Source of the DNA: Cloeon dipterum
Lineage: Eukaryota > Arthropoda > Insecta > Ephemeroptera > Baetidae
Assembly (NCBI RefSeq): GCF_949628265.1
Contig: NC_088788.1
Location: forward strand, 36,460,959 to 36,524,958
DNA length: 64,000 nucleotides
Direction: 5' to 3'
Part shown: positions 38,865 through 52,385 of the stretch, piece by piece
Numbering within the stretch: position 1 is the first letter of the stretch
How the letters are laid out: each line of letters starts with the position of its first letter
The notes under the pieces: model-generated
What the model was told of the DNA's origin: nothing
Seen by the model: the letters and a program-made list of their open reading frames with translations, nothing else
Databases searched by the model: none
Translations under genes and position numbers: made by a program

Positions 38865-39260
38865 TTAAAGACCGTCTTTGACGAAGTTTCTGAGCACTCC
38901 AATCGATTCTTGAGGGTCAAATTAGGTAAGGTGTTTTTTTCCGACGAAAAGTGCAGCGCGACGTGCGTAGCACAAGTTGAACTTTTTTTCCCGCCAAAAC
39001 AATATGAAGGCGAGAAGTGCGCATGCGTCATAGCTGGCTGGATCTGACAAAGAAGTCGTTCGTACTGGCGGTCTCTCTGCAAGTTTAGTGCTCAAACTAG
39101 TTCTGACGCATGCGCAGTTCTCGCAATCATATTTTTTTGGCGGGAAAAAAGTTCGCAAGTCACTTTGGACTTTTTGGCCTGAAAAAACATCCACTTTATC
39201 TAATTCAACCCTCAAGAATCGATTGGTGTGCTCAGAAACATCGTCAAAGACGGTCTTTAA
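38865..39260. mobile_element. MITE family A copy 4
   Basis: Both ends are preserved: TTAAAGACCGTCTTTGACG on the left and its inverse ending CTTTAA on the right. The arms carry CAATCGATTCTTGAGGGT and TGCGCATGCGTC blocks. The symmetrical TTAA at each end is the clearest sign of the target site. Confidence 0.92.
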
Positions 39261-40784
39261 GCTGACTGAGCAATCATTCGGAACGAACTTGTTTGAAACA
39301 TCTCCCAGAAAATTTAGCATTTTTTGTAGTTGACACCATGCGTTGAAATAAAAAAGCTCTTTATATCAAAGTGTAAATTACAATTAGTTCATGTTGAGCG
39401 CATTAAAGGGAAATCGGAAGCAATGTGATTTGCATTTGGCTCAAAAGCAGCTCGCTGATCTGTATTAAAACACCCATTAGCAATGCTAATTATACTTGAA
39501 AGGCATTCCTTAATATCAAATAATTTAATCTCTCGATTGAATAATTATTTGACTGAACCAGTTTCTTCGAGTAACGATTTATGCTAATCCTCTGACGTCA
39601 TAGCGATGGCAAGTTTTGTTATCCCCGATTCGCCCTTGATTATTGTTGAAAACAAACGGAAATGGTCGATATAGTGGATGGAGCTCATCAATCGCCCACG
39701 GCGACAAACCTCGCTCACCGTTTAGCCCCAATTAATTAGCTAATTAGAAAGATACATTACCGCAGCAGAAACATGGGTCCCGGCCGGATTATACGCTAAA
39801 AGCAGCAGCCGCGCCGGATTTCGCCCGGGTAAACAAATATTTTTCAGGGATGAGAGCGGCGCTCGTAATAATAAAGCGGACAAACTTGTTCCCGAGCACT
39901 TTAATTCGCCATTAAGGGCTGCGTGTCGTGCTCATCTCGCTAGCTGCCAGTGTTTGCAGCATTGCAGATGAGACGCGCCGTCACGTGGACTTCTCGCAGC
40001 GTCGGCAACAGCGAGAACAACGCAGCGGCAATTTCCTATCCCGCCGCCGCCGCTGCTGCGAACTCTATTTCCTTAATAGACTTGTAGTAGCAGCTCCTCT
40101 CACCGAACGGTAATTTGCATTTAATACTTTCGAAAACTTTGCCGGCGACTGCGAAAGGATTTTGCGAGATTTAGGGGCTCGCCTGCACTCGGCTCGCCAC
40201 CCCCTGATATAAGTAGCTATTCCACCGGCGTTTGCATGAAAAAGGAAAGAAAAAATGGCACATTCTCGAGGAAAATATGTTGGCTGTGTGTTTCGACCCT
40301 TATTTTCTGTTCCTACCACCATGAAATATGAGCTTTTGCCTCTTTCTCTCTCTCCTTGCGAAAGTATTAACTTGAGCTTGAAAAAGTTGCTATTTTGCTG
40401 ACGTTTGTTTTTCCCTTTCTTCCATTTAAACTCACTCATACGAATTCTGAGTGGCAATTCATTGCCTGACTAAAGCTAGATGCTCCTTCAACGTAGAAAG
40501 TCGCAGTGACTTTTCCCAGTTTATTACCTATCATCTTTACCAGGGGAAATAAAGAAAAAATGTCATTACCAAACGGTTTGAATAAGTGTAAGGCATTCGT
40601 GCGATGAATTGAAAAGCTCAAGAAGACTGTTGAAATGATTTTAGTGTTGTATTTACACGTTAAGTCCAATCAATTAAACTTTGAGAGAAAATTTCAGGGT
40701 GGTTTTAGCAGTGTCAAGATAATTTGACGAAATTCTCACACCATAGATCAGACATTTTTGGCGAATTTTGATAAATAAAAATGC

Positions 40785-41190
40785 AATTTAAAAGCTAAGG
40801 TGTGCGTTGAGCTCTTCTCGTCAAGCCCGATCAAAAGAACAACAAATTGGAAGTCATCGGTAAAGGTCAAAGGTCTCCATGGGTCATTTTAAAAATTTGA
40901 AAACCAGTGAGATACTTTAAAAATCCGAAACGCCCCTAAAAAGTGGTCTCAGGGTATATGTGAACTTGTGTGAAAATATCAAGGTCACATTCGGCTTCGT
41001 TTTCGAGAAAATTTTTAATTTCGAAAAATACATTTTTTCAATTTTTGCACATGTTGTGAGCGCCAAATCTCGAGTTTTAAGGGTCAGAAATGCAAAAACT
41101 GCACACCGTTCGATTTGGCTTTACTTCCTCTGGTAGACTGAATAGTTTTTGGGGTGCTCACTTCTCACCCCAGAACCCCTATTGGCCATA
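40785..41190. repeat. Repeat family B, copy 7
   Basis: Inverse-orientation blocks: AAGGTGTGCGTTGAGCTCTT, CTCGTCAAGCCCGATCAAAA, AATCTCGAGTTTTAAGGGTC, GCAAAAACTGCACACCGTTC and CCAGAACCCCTATTGG. Confidence 0.65.
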
Positions 41191-43292
41191 ATTTCATTCC
41201 CCGAGTCGAAAAATGAATATTTTAAACCGTCACGCATTGATTTTGGAAATTTGACATTACTGTTTTAAGCGCAGGTAGGAATTCTCATATTTTGAATGGG
41301 TGTTTGTTGCGAAGGAAACGAACAGCAAATGAAGAAGGCGTAGGGCTTATTGTGCGATGAAAAAATGAGAAATAAAATGCAAACCAACAAAAAAGGGAAA
41401 GCGGGCAAGATGATAAAAAGCTTTTAGCGCGCGCATCTCTGGGTGGCTCGTTTGCGTTAACAAGCTGTAACTTGCTCCGCGCGGCGTTGAAATTCGCAGC
41501 TTTTCAGTCTGACGAGAAGCGTAATCAAATTTTTTCGCCATTCCGCTCTGGCATAACAATTCACGTAATGATTTTTCTCTCGAGATTCGCCACGTCGCTG
41601 CTTTTCACCGCGGCGCGCGCGAGAATGGAAGGCGGCAAAATCCACGTCCTGTTTCCGCTTCATTTAACCTCGTATTCTTCGCGCGCGCAGATTTGACAAA
41701 CCTATGGAAAAAGAGGCCGCTTCTTCGCTCGCACAAAAGAAAACACGCCAGCCACTTTTGCACGAGAGATAATCACGTTAGCGCGTAAAATGGAATTGGA
41801 TCGTTCTTCTCCTTTTGCATGCAAAATGCTTTTTCCCGCATTCTGCTTCCGATGGAAATGCCGAGCGAGCGCCCGACACTTTATTTTCGGCCAGCAAATA
41901 ATTTGGCCCCGGCAATTCATTTCTGCCTCGCAACTCGGCGCCCACGGGGAAAAATTTAATCAGTTCTCGACGCGTTGCTACATTTTCGCGGACGCTTATT
42001 TTATCGCCTGTTTGTTTTGCCTTTTTTAAAAATAAAAGCCCGTTTTGCTCTCGCGGAGCGCAGTGCAAAATTTCCGGAGACTGAAAAATTGCAGGTTGTC
42101 GGGAAAATAATTCTGAAACACTGGAGGAACACAAAGCCTTTTTTGTTTTTGATGGCCAAGAAAAATTCCATCTGCCACGCATGACGGACCTTCGCCTCAA
42201 ATCTCCATTTCAGCGGAATGATTAGAGAGACAGCGCGTCCCAAAGGGTTGTGACCATAAAGTTATTGACAAACTTTGCTCAAGAGGCCGAAACAAAGGAA
42301 AAAGTGCCCCGAGCTGCGTCCGACGGATTATTTGGCCCGGCTCCTCCCTCTCTGCAGACTCTTTGCTTATAGTATAATATATCGGTTGCCAGCCTTTAAA
42401 GTTGCAAAATCACGTGTCCAGCCCCGCAAGGGCGCGTCGCCCCTCCACTTCATTGTTCTCGTCGTCGGGCTTTTATAGCTTCGGGGAAACATGAGAGAGA
42501 AAAAGCCGCTCCATTGCGCATTGATTGGAGACATGATGCAAATTGATTGTGTGCCATGCCAAATTGCTGTCTGGCTCCTCCTTGACGCCAAGCAGAGCAG
42601 TCTTTAGGGGCGAACGTGCTGATGTGTCGAGATCAAGGACAATCGCAATGTCTTGAGTAAAAAAGTCACCAATAAAGATTGATTGTTCTGTAAATTCAGC
42701 TGTTAAATATTTGCGTAAAACAAAACAATATTTGCGTTTAATCTCAGGTGCCAATTTCACGCACGTATATATATCAAACACGAATTCGAGAAATTTCAAT
42801 TTCACGCCAACAATGTGTTGCCAGAGCACGTAACTCTCAAGAAATCCAAGTTCACCTCATTAATGTATTTAAACCGTGGGAGCTGGCTGTTTGCAAAGCG
42901 GCTGGGAAGCGCCACGCGGTGAACAAATTTGCTGACGGCGTCGAAAGCGACTTTGACGGAGAGCACACATCACATGTTATAATATAGCCAGAAACACCAC
43001 ACCTCGAATGCGCGCGTCGGCGCCAAACGCGGCCAGCCGAGCACTCGGGCTGCGTTCGCGGCCGGAAGAAGAAAAATGTAGCCTTTTTCCTGACAGCCCG
43101 CTCGCTATTCAAATGCAGATTCGTGCGCGAGGGAGCGGAGGAGCAAAGAGAGAGAGAGAGAACCAGCCAGCCGAGTTTGTATGCAAGCGTGGGCCGGCGA
43201 TAAATCTTTTGATATGTATTTACTGCCAAGTGTAAAAAAGTCGTTTACTAATGGACGTGATTCTCATACGCAGGGCCTTCTGCATGTCTATT

Positions 43293-43427
<135 letters not shown>

Positions 43428-45135
43428 GCTTTTAACACAGTTAGTTGCCGGCGCGGAATTAAATTAGCAGCTGGTGCTGCTGGCCGAGCCTAATTGAAAA
43501 CACGGAAAGCTCTTTGGCTCATACTCGCGTGCAGACATGCATGCGAGTTCTCTGTGCCGTTTGTTCTCTCGATTGCACACACAGCACAGCGTTTTAATTG
43601 TTCGCGACGAGGGCGAAAAACGAGCGAAAATAATGCAATGCAAACAAAGTCACAGAGCTGAGAGGAGCTGCCCGCGCGCTGCATGGGAAAGTGCAGAGTT
43701 GCTTTATAATTGTGTCAATGTTTGTGCTCCGCGTGTCACGTTAAACGAGCTTGGAGCGGCTGCAAAACAAAGTGCTCCTTTCAGGCCGCGGCCAAGCTCT
43801 AGTTTAAATCGAGCGCCGCGGACGCTCGGTTAATATTTGAATAACGACTACAGTTGTTTCGGAACTATGCCAGCCGACTTTTTGCTCTTGGCCTTGCTAA
43901 TTGGCTATTCTGGTCAGTCAAGTTATCTAGTTCCTCTTTGCTCATTACAAGTACTCAGTGTTCAGCAAAAAGCAGTGGTATTGATTAGCTCTGTCGCAGG
44001 CTTTGTAAGTTAGTCTTGATTAAGACAAATTCGAGCATGAAATAAGCTACGCACATTCGTCTCGAGGCTTGGGAGACAATCGAAATTGAGACAAATGAGC
44101 CAGACGCTGAAGAATGACGGCATCCCTGCTGGCGTCATTCATCTCATCAATTTCTTGCTTCTGCCGAGCTAGCAGTGGATTTTTGCATAATTCAGCCAGC
44201 TATAGCCCAGGAAGCTCAATGAGCCGGCCCGGCGTCTTTTAATGGCCAAATAAAACTCTCGTTAAATTTAATGAATTTCGGTGCCCATCCATCGGCTCAA
44301 GAGACCCTTGCCGGAGCGTGAGCCGAATTCCAGCCCGACATACACGCGCCTCTCTCTATCTACATAATACAGCGAAAAGCCGAGCCACAAGAGGAGGTGC
44401 TTGTTTCAACTCTTCAACCTGGTCAAAAACACTTGACCAAGTGACTGCTCATGAAATGCGCTGCGTATGAAAAGAGACACCGATCTCGTTATGGGAAAAA
44501 GCCCGGTTATATTTATTCTCACTCGCCGCCAAGTGAATATGATAGGCCATTCTTTTGTTGCCGACAAAAAGCCTTCTATATTCAAGCATCAGCAAAAGCA
44601 TATATTGATTTTGCGCCCGTCTGAAGAGGATCGCGACCATTTCGCTTCGTTTGACCGTATTCAAAACATCCATTCATGTTATTTATTCCTACTGTCATAG
44701 TTACAAAATTTAAATACATAAAATTAAGACATGGTAAGAATGGGCAAGCAAATGCTAGCAGAAAACTGCAAAAACGCTTGAAAACCAAAGTTATCTCACG
44801 CCGCACTGAGCCGCATGTTTATCAACAGAAATATTTGCCATATTGTAATGGCACGTGGCTCAATTGCTAACTAGTTTTCTCACATTAATTAATTACAAGT
44901 TGATTTCGTGGTTGAGCCAACCTTCATTATTCCACCACTTGGATCTAGAAGTTTTCCCCAGACGGTTTTTACGCCTGCATCATTATTTGGTATCCATGCA
45001 AGTCGAAAAATTTACGACTTTTGGAGAGCGTTATTGGTACGTGCTCCTACACTAAATAAATATAAATTTGCAGCAATCAATTTCACTTTTGGTAATAATT
45101 TTTCTGATATATACAAAATGCCCCTATCTCATATC

Positions 45136-45528
45136 TTAAAGACCGTCTTTGTCGAAGTTACTGAGCACACCAATCGATTCTTGTGGGTCGAATTAGGTAA
45201 AGTGAATAAATTTCCGACCAAAAAGTCCAGCGCGACCTGCGTAGCACAAGTAGAACTTTTTCCCCCGCGAAAACAATATAAATGCGAGAATTGCGCATGC
45301 GTCAGAGCTGGCTGGATCTGACAAATAAGAAATTTGCAAGTGCTCAAACCAGCTCTGACGCATCGACGCATGAGCAGTTCTCGCAAATAGGTTCGTGTTG
45401 ATTTGGCGGGAAAAAAGTTCGCACGTCGCGCTCGACTTTTTGGTCGGAAAAAACATCCACTTTATACCTAATTCGACCCGCAAGAATCGATTGGTGTGCT
45501 CAGAAACTTGGTCAAAAACGGTCTTTAA
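45136..45528. mobile_element. MITE family A copy 5
   Basis: Starts TTAAAGACCGTCTTTGTCG and ends CGGTCTTTAA, with inverted arms sharing TGAGCACACCAATCGATTCT, TCCAGCGCGACCTGCGTAGC and TGCGCATGCGTCAGAGCTGG. The tip is slightly rearranged (CGCATCGACGCATGAGC). Confidence 0.92.
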
Positions 45529-47660
45529 AAAATCATACTCATTGTCAATTGAATTTTACAAAACATTTCCTGGTGGATATTCTAGATTCGATTGGAAGTT
45601 TCCATCTTTTTATTGAATCACAAACTTGTACATGATGTGAACAAGTTGTGCCGAAAGATTTATTTTGGTGCCTCCCTATATTTCTAATTTGAAATTTTCC
45701 GCTCATGATACTGGGGCAAAATTTATTCAACCTAATCAGTTTAGCGTCGATTTTTATTAGTAGAAATATCCCTGGGGATCCACTGGGGGTTGGCACCGCA
45801 GAGGCAAATTGACGCAATCGAGGAAAACCAGTGTATTTTCACAGTTGGGGAAAAAATGTACATTTGTTGACGCAATCCAATTTCCACTAGCAGCTTGAAT
45901 GATGTGTAATTTACGGCTTGCCTATGTGTGTACGAGCAAAAGCAGAACCTATTTTCCGTGTGTTTGCATTCTGCGTTGTGTCAGCAAACACACGTGCTCG
46001 AGCAGAGAGTGACGTGATGCGCGGCAGTTTGCAACTGGGCAAATTACCGCCGCACCGAAGATTCTGTTTGCCGGCATGCAAACCGGCAATCTGCTTGCTA
46101 GAAGCGGAGAAACAAAAACAGCGCACCACTTTCCACTTCTGTGAACTGTGCACTGTCGAAGAAATTGCTCTCGGCGCAGATGGAAATTACTACCTTCTGC
46201 TTATCGACAACAATTCTGCTGTGAAAAGAGTAAATTGTAAAGTTCCACTGCAGCGATTTTTTTACGTGGGAGTTAATTGGAGTCTGTTCCTCGGCATAAA
46301 ATTTTAATTAAGCCGCAGCCTGTCGAAGTGCCTGGATTGGGCAAAAGTTATGGCAGCGGCTCTCCGTCCGGTAATCCAACCGACGCAAGCAGCCGGGCTT
46401 ATCAAGTTTGAGATGAAAAAATACACACGTATATTTTAGCTGGTTAGCGAGCAAGGGGCGCAGTCTGTCAGATTACGGCCTCAATCTCTCAGTTTGGCTG
46501 GAACGCGCCGCGCACTTTAATAACAGTTACTGCGGACCGACCGAAAGCTCACAGAATTCGGGAAGCTCGCATCTCTGTGGCCACACTCCGTCCTGACAAT
46601 CATTTTCTCCAGCTGCTGACCGACCGGCGATATTTCGTCAAGCACTTTTCATTTCCCCTGCGCATAAAACTTTTGACTCGCCCTCCCGCTGCCGGCCCGG
46701 TCGGAAATGAATTTTTTACCGTATCCTCGAAGAAGATCGGTCCGGCCGGGGAATTTTCCTACAAACTGCTTTATTGGCGAGCAATAAAATTTCAGATAGC
46801 AATCCTATTTGCTCGGTCGGAAACAGATTTGCGTCTCGCCCCGCCTTATTGCGTATTGTTCCCGACAGGCAAATGTTAACCATCTCGAGAGGCAGGGCAA
46901 AGTTTCCTCGTAGTCGTTTATGCTTAATGAAAAAGGTGCGCGCGCGAGATACGTTTGTCGTGGAAAAAGAATGCTCGGCGACAATGACGACGGTTTCAAG
47001 GGAGTATGAAAGCAAACTGCTTGCTTGCAGGAATCCCTTTTGGCACATAGAGGCACTCACAATTATAGAGATTACACTGTCGCGCACTCACTGCTGCACT
47101 CGGGACGTTTCTTTGTGAAATAGAGGTCGGGCGAAACATCAAGGAGTGTTTGTTTATTGTCTACCTGGCGTAAATTCCAGCCAGCCATCTCATTTAGCTG
47201 CGAGTTTCGTCAAAGAATAAGGCGCGCCCGCCGAGACTCGCTCATTAACGGGCTTGTGTGCCGAGCGCGCCGACAAATTAATTGCCTGGCATGCAAACAT
47301 GCACGCCAGTATTTTGATGAGCTCGCACAAACGCACGCGATTATGCCCCTCGCTCTCCAGATGGAGAAACGTCTTTGTTGCAAAATGCATCGTGCACATG
47401 CCTGCCAGCGCTGCCACTCGAAGAAAAACGAAACGGGCTTGCTTTGCCTTTTCAAAGCCTTCAAAAGGGGAAACCTAAAATATACTTGGAGAGCAAGCAT
47501 TTCCAGCAGAGAACGGAGCTGCCATGTAATATCGTAATATCAAAAACTTGAGCACCCAATATAGTTTGTTTTAAATTGTGAACACCACAAGAAAGCAACC
47601 CAATGATTTATCATCGTTTAAATTTCAACATTTAACACAGTTAAAGTTGCAATTTAATTT

Positions 47661-47998
47661 TTAAAGACCGTCTTTGACGGAGCACACTAATCGATTGTTG
47701 AGAGTCGAATTAGGTAAAATGGATGTTTTTCCCACCAAAAAGTCCAGCGCAACGTGCGAACTTTATTTCCGCCAAAGCAATATGAATGCGAGAACTGCGC
47801 ATGCGTCAGAGCTGGCTGGATCTGACAAAGAAGTCATTCAGGTGGTCTCTCTGCAAGTGCCCAAACCAGCTCTGATGCATGCGCAGGTCTTGCATGTAGG
47901 TTCATATTGTTTTGGTGGGAAAAAACATTCATTTTACCTAGAGCGACCCTCAAGTATCGATTGGAATGTTCAGAAACTTCGTCAAAGACGGTCTTTAA
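47661..47998. mobile_element. MITE family A copy 6 (shortened)
   Basis: Both TTAA-bounded termini are intact, but the left arm lacks about ten bases after GTCTTTGACG and both arms lack the GTAGCACAAG block, so this copy is about 340 bp. Its centre keeps CTGCGCATGCGTCAGAGCTG. Confidence 0.9.
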
Positions 47999-49650
47999 CA
48001 GTGCTGAACGGATGGATTCTTGAGGGTTGAGGGTTGAGTTAGAGCAGATGTATCATTAAATCGAAAATTTGGCTTGTATCTATAGAAAATAGTGCCATAT
48101 GACCAATCAGAGAAGAGAGCAGTTTTCTCTAATTGGCGAAACAGCAGAGCAAGCAACAACGCAGAACAGCCTTTTGTCGCTTCTGATGACTGTCGCTGTG
48201 GCGCTGCTGTCTGATCTTAAGGAAACACCACAAGCCAATCAGATCCTTTTTCGGCGATCTTGGTTGAAACAAAAAACCGCGAAATTTATGACTATTTTCA
48301 GCAGATGATATTCAGCAGGTCGTGCTGAATTTTTGACTGCCTGAATTCATCTGCCAAACCTAATCAGCAATCAATTGGCAGTGAAAAAAAATTTAATTGC
48401 AATTGCAATGAATCTTTAAGGTATTGAAATCCATCCCCACGATTTAAATTGCGTGTTCATATTTTCGAGCATGTCAGCAATTTACAGAGCCGACCAACCA
48501 GGGCTCCCTTGCGCAATCATTACACGTCAGCACGCGATTATGAATGCTCTAATTAAAATCCCAAGAGGCAGCACGAGTGAGGAAGAGAGATGCATTGGGC
48601 GTATGACGGTTCTTATATGCAGCCTTATTAGAGCGTGCGAATATTAATTATGGTGCGGCTGTGTGAAACACGATGCAGCGTGCCGTTGGTTCGGTTTCAT
48701 CCAGATCTCGAGCTACTAATGAGTGCACGCGTGCAGAATTAAAGGGTCCCGATATAATTGCAGTGGTGGCTAGGGTTTCCCGAGTGCGTCACACACGCCG
48801 TCGGTACACGAGTTGCACCGTGTTTGTGTGCATAATTAATGCTTACAGCTCTCTGTCGTGTTTGTTCATCATCATAAACAGCAGCGTGTGCACACGTTGT
48901 TTGGCATGCTTGCGAAGAATCGGAATTTTTAATGCACTCCTGCGCTTGCACATCGTGTTTTACTTGGATTTTTCCGCTCACAGCAGCTAACCCTTTCAGC
49001 GTGTTTGCGCTACATTAATTTGCTGCAGCAGCATTCTAGTGAGTGTGATTTATCGGCTTTTTGCATTAAACTGGAAATAGCACCGCAGAGTGTAATAACA
49101 CCCTGTGCCGATGAAAAAAACTCGGGAATAAAATTACAGTAAAAGATACAATAATATCGAGTATTTGTCGCATCAGGAGGGGAGGATTTAATGTGGAAAA
49201 CCAAATTCACGCCTGCAGAGGACTCTGGACGTTCAAAACCATATCGAATTGCATTTGTGAACCTACCTGTGATACGAAAATGGTTCAAAAATTAAAGCTG
49301 TTATTGTTTTAAGCCTCTTTGTCATCAATTCAACTTCCAATAAAGGTTGCAGCCCATTCAAAAAGATTATTGTGGCAAAATGTCATGAAATTTGTGTTTC
49401 CGCATGTCTAAAATTATATTTCCACGAAATAATTGTTGTAGCGCTCACTTTCCTGAAGCAGCGTGAAGCGGAAACAGCTATTATCACTAACGTTTTTGCA
49501 GACTTAATGTTTCTCTTGAGTTTCCTCGTGTTTTGACAAAGTAAGCAGTCGTTAAACAAATTTGATTAAGCGTCTCGCATCTGAAGACCGTGCAGCGTTT
49601 TATAACTCAGAGAAGAAGGAACTCATTTTCATGCTGCGTCCGTCTGATAA

Positions 49651-49677
49651 GGGCGGGGGTGGGGGTGGGGGTGAGGG
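49651..49677 (+). other. G-quadruplex-forming tract
   Basis: Five G-runs of three to five bases separated by one or two bases (GGGCGGGGGTGGGGGTGGGG and on to GTGAGGG) satisfy the usual intramolecular quadruplex rule. There is no gene nearby. Confidence 0.6.
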
Positions 49678-50555
49678 ATCTCTGGCGAAATTTCACTCTT
49701 TTCTCTGGGGCTGACAAACGAGAGAAAGGCTGCGTCTTTTTACCTCATGCGAGAGGCTGATAAAAAATTACCCTTTGTGCTCGGGCGGCATGCCGAGTAG
49801 GCTTTCCTCAATTAAAAGAGCGAGGCCAAGCGGAAAATTGACTCGGCACGCTGCTGGTGGTCGCCGTAGCCTCGGCAAATCCGCACATTCGCCAGCACCG
49901 CTCAACGCACGAGAAACAGACAGAGACAACAAAAATAGCTAGCGCGCCGCCTGAGTGACTGCTGCCACGTCTTGCTATTCGCCGCACAGCCTCATTTTTT
50001 ACCAGCAGGGGGCTGCATGCACATATCATACGTGAAGGGCCTCGAGTGCAGCACGTGCTTGCTTCTTTCTCTTTGCGAACCGATTTATTTGCACACGCAC
50101 AACACAAGCCCGGAATGCCCGAATTTATCTGGCGAACGTCGTGAGAGAATGCGAGCGAGCACTCTCCGCGTCGCTCTCTCAATATTCAAACTTTCTCTGC
50201 GATCGGGTTGCCTCTTTAATGTAGTAGTCTATCCATTCGACGGAATGTAATATGAATATCTTTAGGAAAGACGAGGCGAGTTGAAAATTGGATATTCGAG
50301 TTACGCACTCGAGAACTTCTGTTTGCACACTTCTGTGTATTTTTTTAAAGCTGATTGAATGAAACTAAAAAGGCAAAGCAGGTATATTATGTTCGTCCTG
50401 GTGAAAGTGGGGAATATACACGCCGTTGTTTATTATCACAAAATGGGGAGCGACAAAGGAGACTTTTGAGGGATTAAAGCTCAGCAGCAAGGGATTTGTG
50501 CAGTCTAAAAATAACATCGGAAATTTCGCATGCTCGCGCGACAGCACACAGAATC

Positions 50556-50715
50556 GCTGCTTGCTTGTTTGCACCTCTCCAGCGTGCGCGGTTTTGGCTT
50601 CACGTGACGTGCGTCTAGCATTTCAATGAAATCCCTCGGCGGTGCGGAGGCAAAGTGGGCTCTTTTGCGGCCTGACCGCCCACGATATCCATTTGCAGAG
50701 TCACGTGACAGCAAA
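50556..50715 (+). repeat. Repeat family D, copy 2
   Basis: Matches the distal half of 36471-36805: CTTGCTTGTTTGCACCTCTC, GGCTTCACGTGACG, GTCTAGCATTTCAATG and GGCGGTGCGGAGGCAAAGTG. The tRNA-like head is missing. Confidence 0.55.
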
Positions 50716-52239
50716 ATTTGGCAGCGAAAGGCGCTCTGCATAATATGGTCTAAAAACAACAGGGACAAAATTAATAAAGCAGCAAAAATTAGTCTGTTTC
50801 ACCACCGCAAAATGGATGGCCGTATAATCTAACGCAAATCGCTAATACGGTGGTAATAAGTGAGGCTTCAATATCAGACGAGCTTCTGAAATTTGCGCTC
50901 CATCTCACAGCAGCAACCCTTCTGGTTGATAGGGGGCGAGCTATTCGCGCATGTATGATGCAGAAGCCACAATCAAATTTTCAATTAATCTTGACCCTCG
51001 GACGCATTGGTGGAGAAACCGCTCGTATCAACAATCGCGTGCTGGTACAGCAACTCAAATACACGGGCAAACATATCTTTAGCTAACACTGGCTCTGTGC
51101 ACACACCGGGCCGGACCAGAGAGTAATTTCCATTGCAAATACTGACGCGAGATGTTGTATAATTAGTGCGCCTTTGATTAGCTGGCTGGCTCGTTGGCCT
51201 AGTGCGGCGGGCGAACGGGCGGACGGACGCCTTTGACGGAGCGGAAAATACACACTGGCGGATCCAGATATTAAGTAAGACGCGCAGGCAGACCGCAAGA
51301 TCGATATCCCACCTGCTCGCTCACGCTTTGTTGGTCTAGCAACTACTCTCGCACCTTAGCTCTCGCCGCGTGTGTCTTTCTCCTCGTGATTGTATTTTCC
51401 AACTGTTTGACTTGGAAATTAGTTGTGCGGCTGCCGGATTTGCCGAGTTTGCTCTCTTTCGAGTCGCGGAGCGAAAAATCGCCGAGTGCGTCACCTTCTT
51501 CGAATTCCGAATATAGCTTAGACCCCTGCGAGCAACACTCATGCAACCCGTTGGCCTCGCGTGACGAACCGGTTGCCTATGTTTCAATTCCTCTCTCTGG
51601 TTGTGATTATTTGATCGATACATCTTTCCTCCATCCGTGAATGATGATGGCACCGAAGTGAAACAAACAAACAAATGGGGAGTGCAGCGCCAGAAAGGGT
51701 GAGACGGATCGTTTTGGGTTTCGAATATACACTTTAAAAAGATAAATAGGCTCCTCGGTATTTGTCTGCTTAATTCTGCGCAGCTCCTCTCCCTTAGTTA
51801 GAACGAGAATATAATGGAACTGCTGCAATTCCTTGCGAGGTGGCATTTAAATCGAGCAGACAGACGACTTTCATTATTGTACAGCTGCAGCAGCAGCGGC
51901 GGGCGTCGTGTGCCTCGAGCTAATTAAATCACCTGCCACCCTGAGGCTCTGCATGCGAGTTTCCACTGTAGGTCACGTGTACAGGTTTTAATTACGAGCC
52001 GGTGGTTTCCACCGAGGCAGATTTATTTCCAACGAAGCACATTAATTCAATAAAAAGTTTGATGCAGCCGACAAACGAGCGGATTAATTTGGTGAAACGG
52101 GCACTGCAAAAAGCAGGAAATATTATACATACTTTGACTTGATTGCAAAACTTTTTATATTCATCTGCTTTATTTAAAAAAAAAATCAAAAATTTGTTTT
52201 AGAGTGGTAAAAGAGTTTTTTTACCATGGCTGATCTAAT

Positions 52240-52385
52240 TTGTAAGGGGGATTGGAGAGGGGAGCCAATCAGAGGCCAGCTGGAGTACGGAGAAAAGCGG
52301 AGAATGTGCCTCTGTCATTGTTAGTGGAGGGGGACGGGTGTGCTCTTTCGTCCCCTCCACTGCCTCCATTCGCCGCAATGTCTCA
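52240..52385 (+). repeat. Repeat family C, copy 4
   Basis: Contains GGATTGGAGAGGGGAGCCAA, AAAGCGGAGAATGTGCCTCT, AGTGGAGGGGGACGG and GTGCTCTTTCG followed by CCCCTCCACT. The last block and AGTGGAGGGG can pair as a hairpin. Confidence 0.65.
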
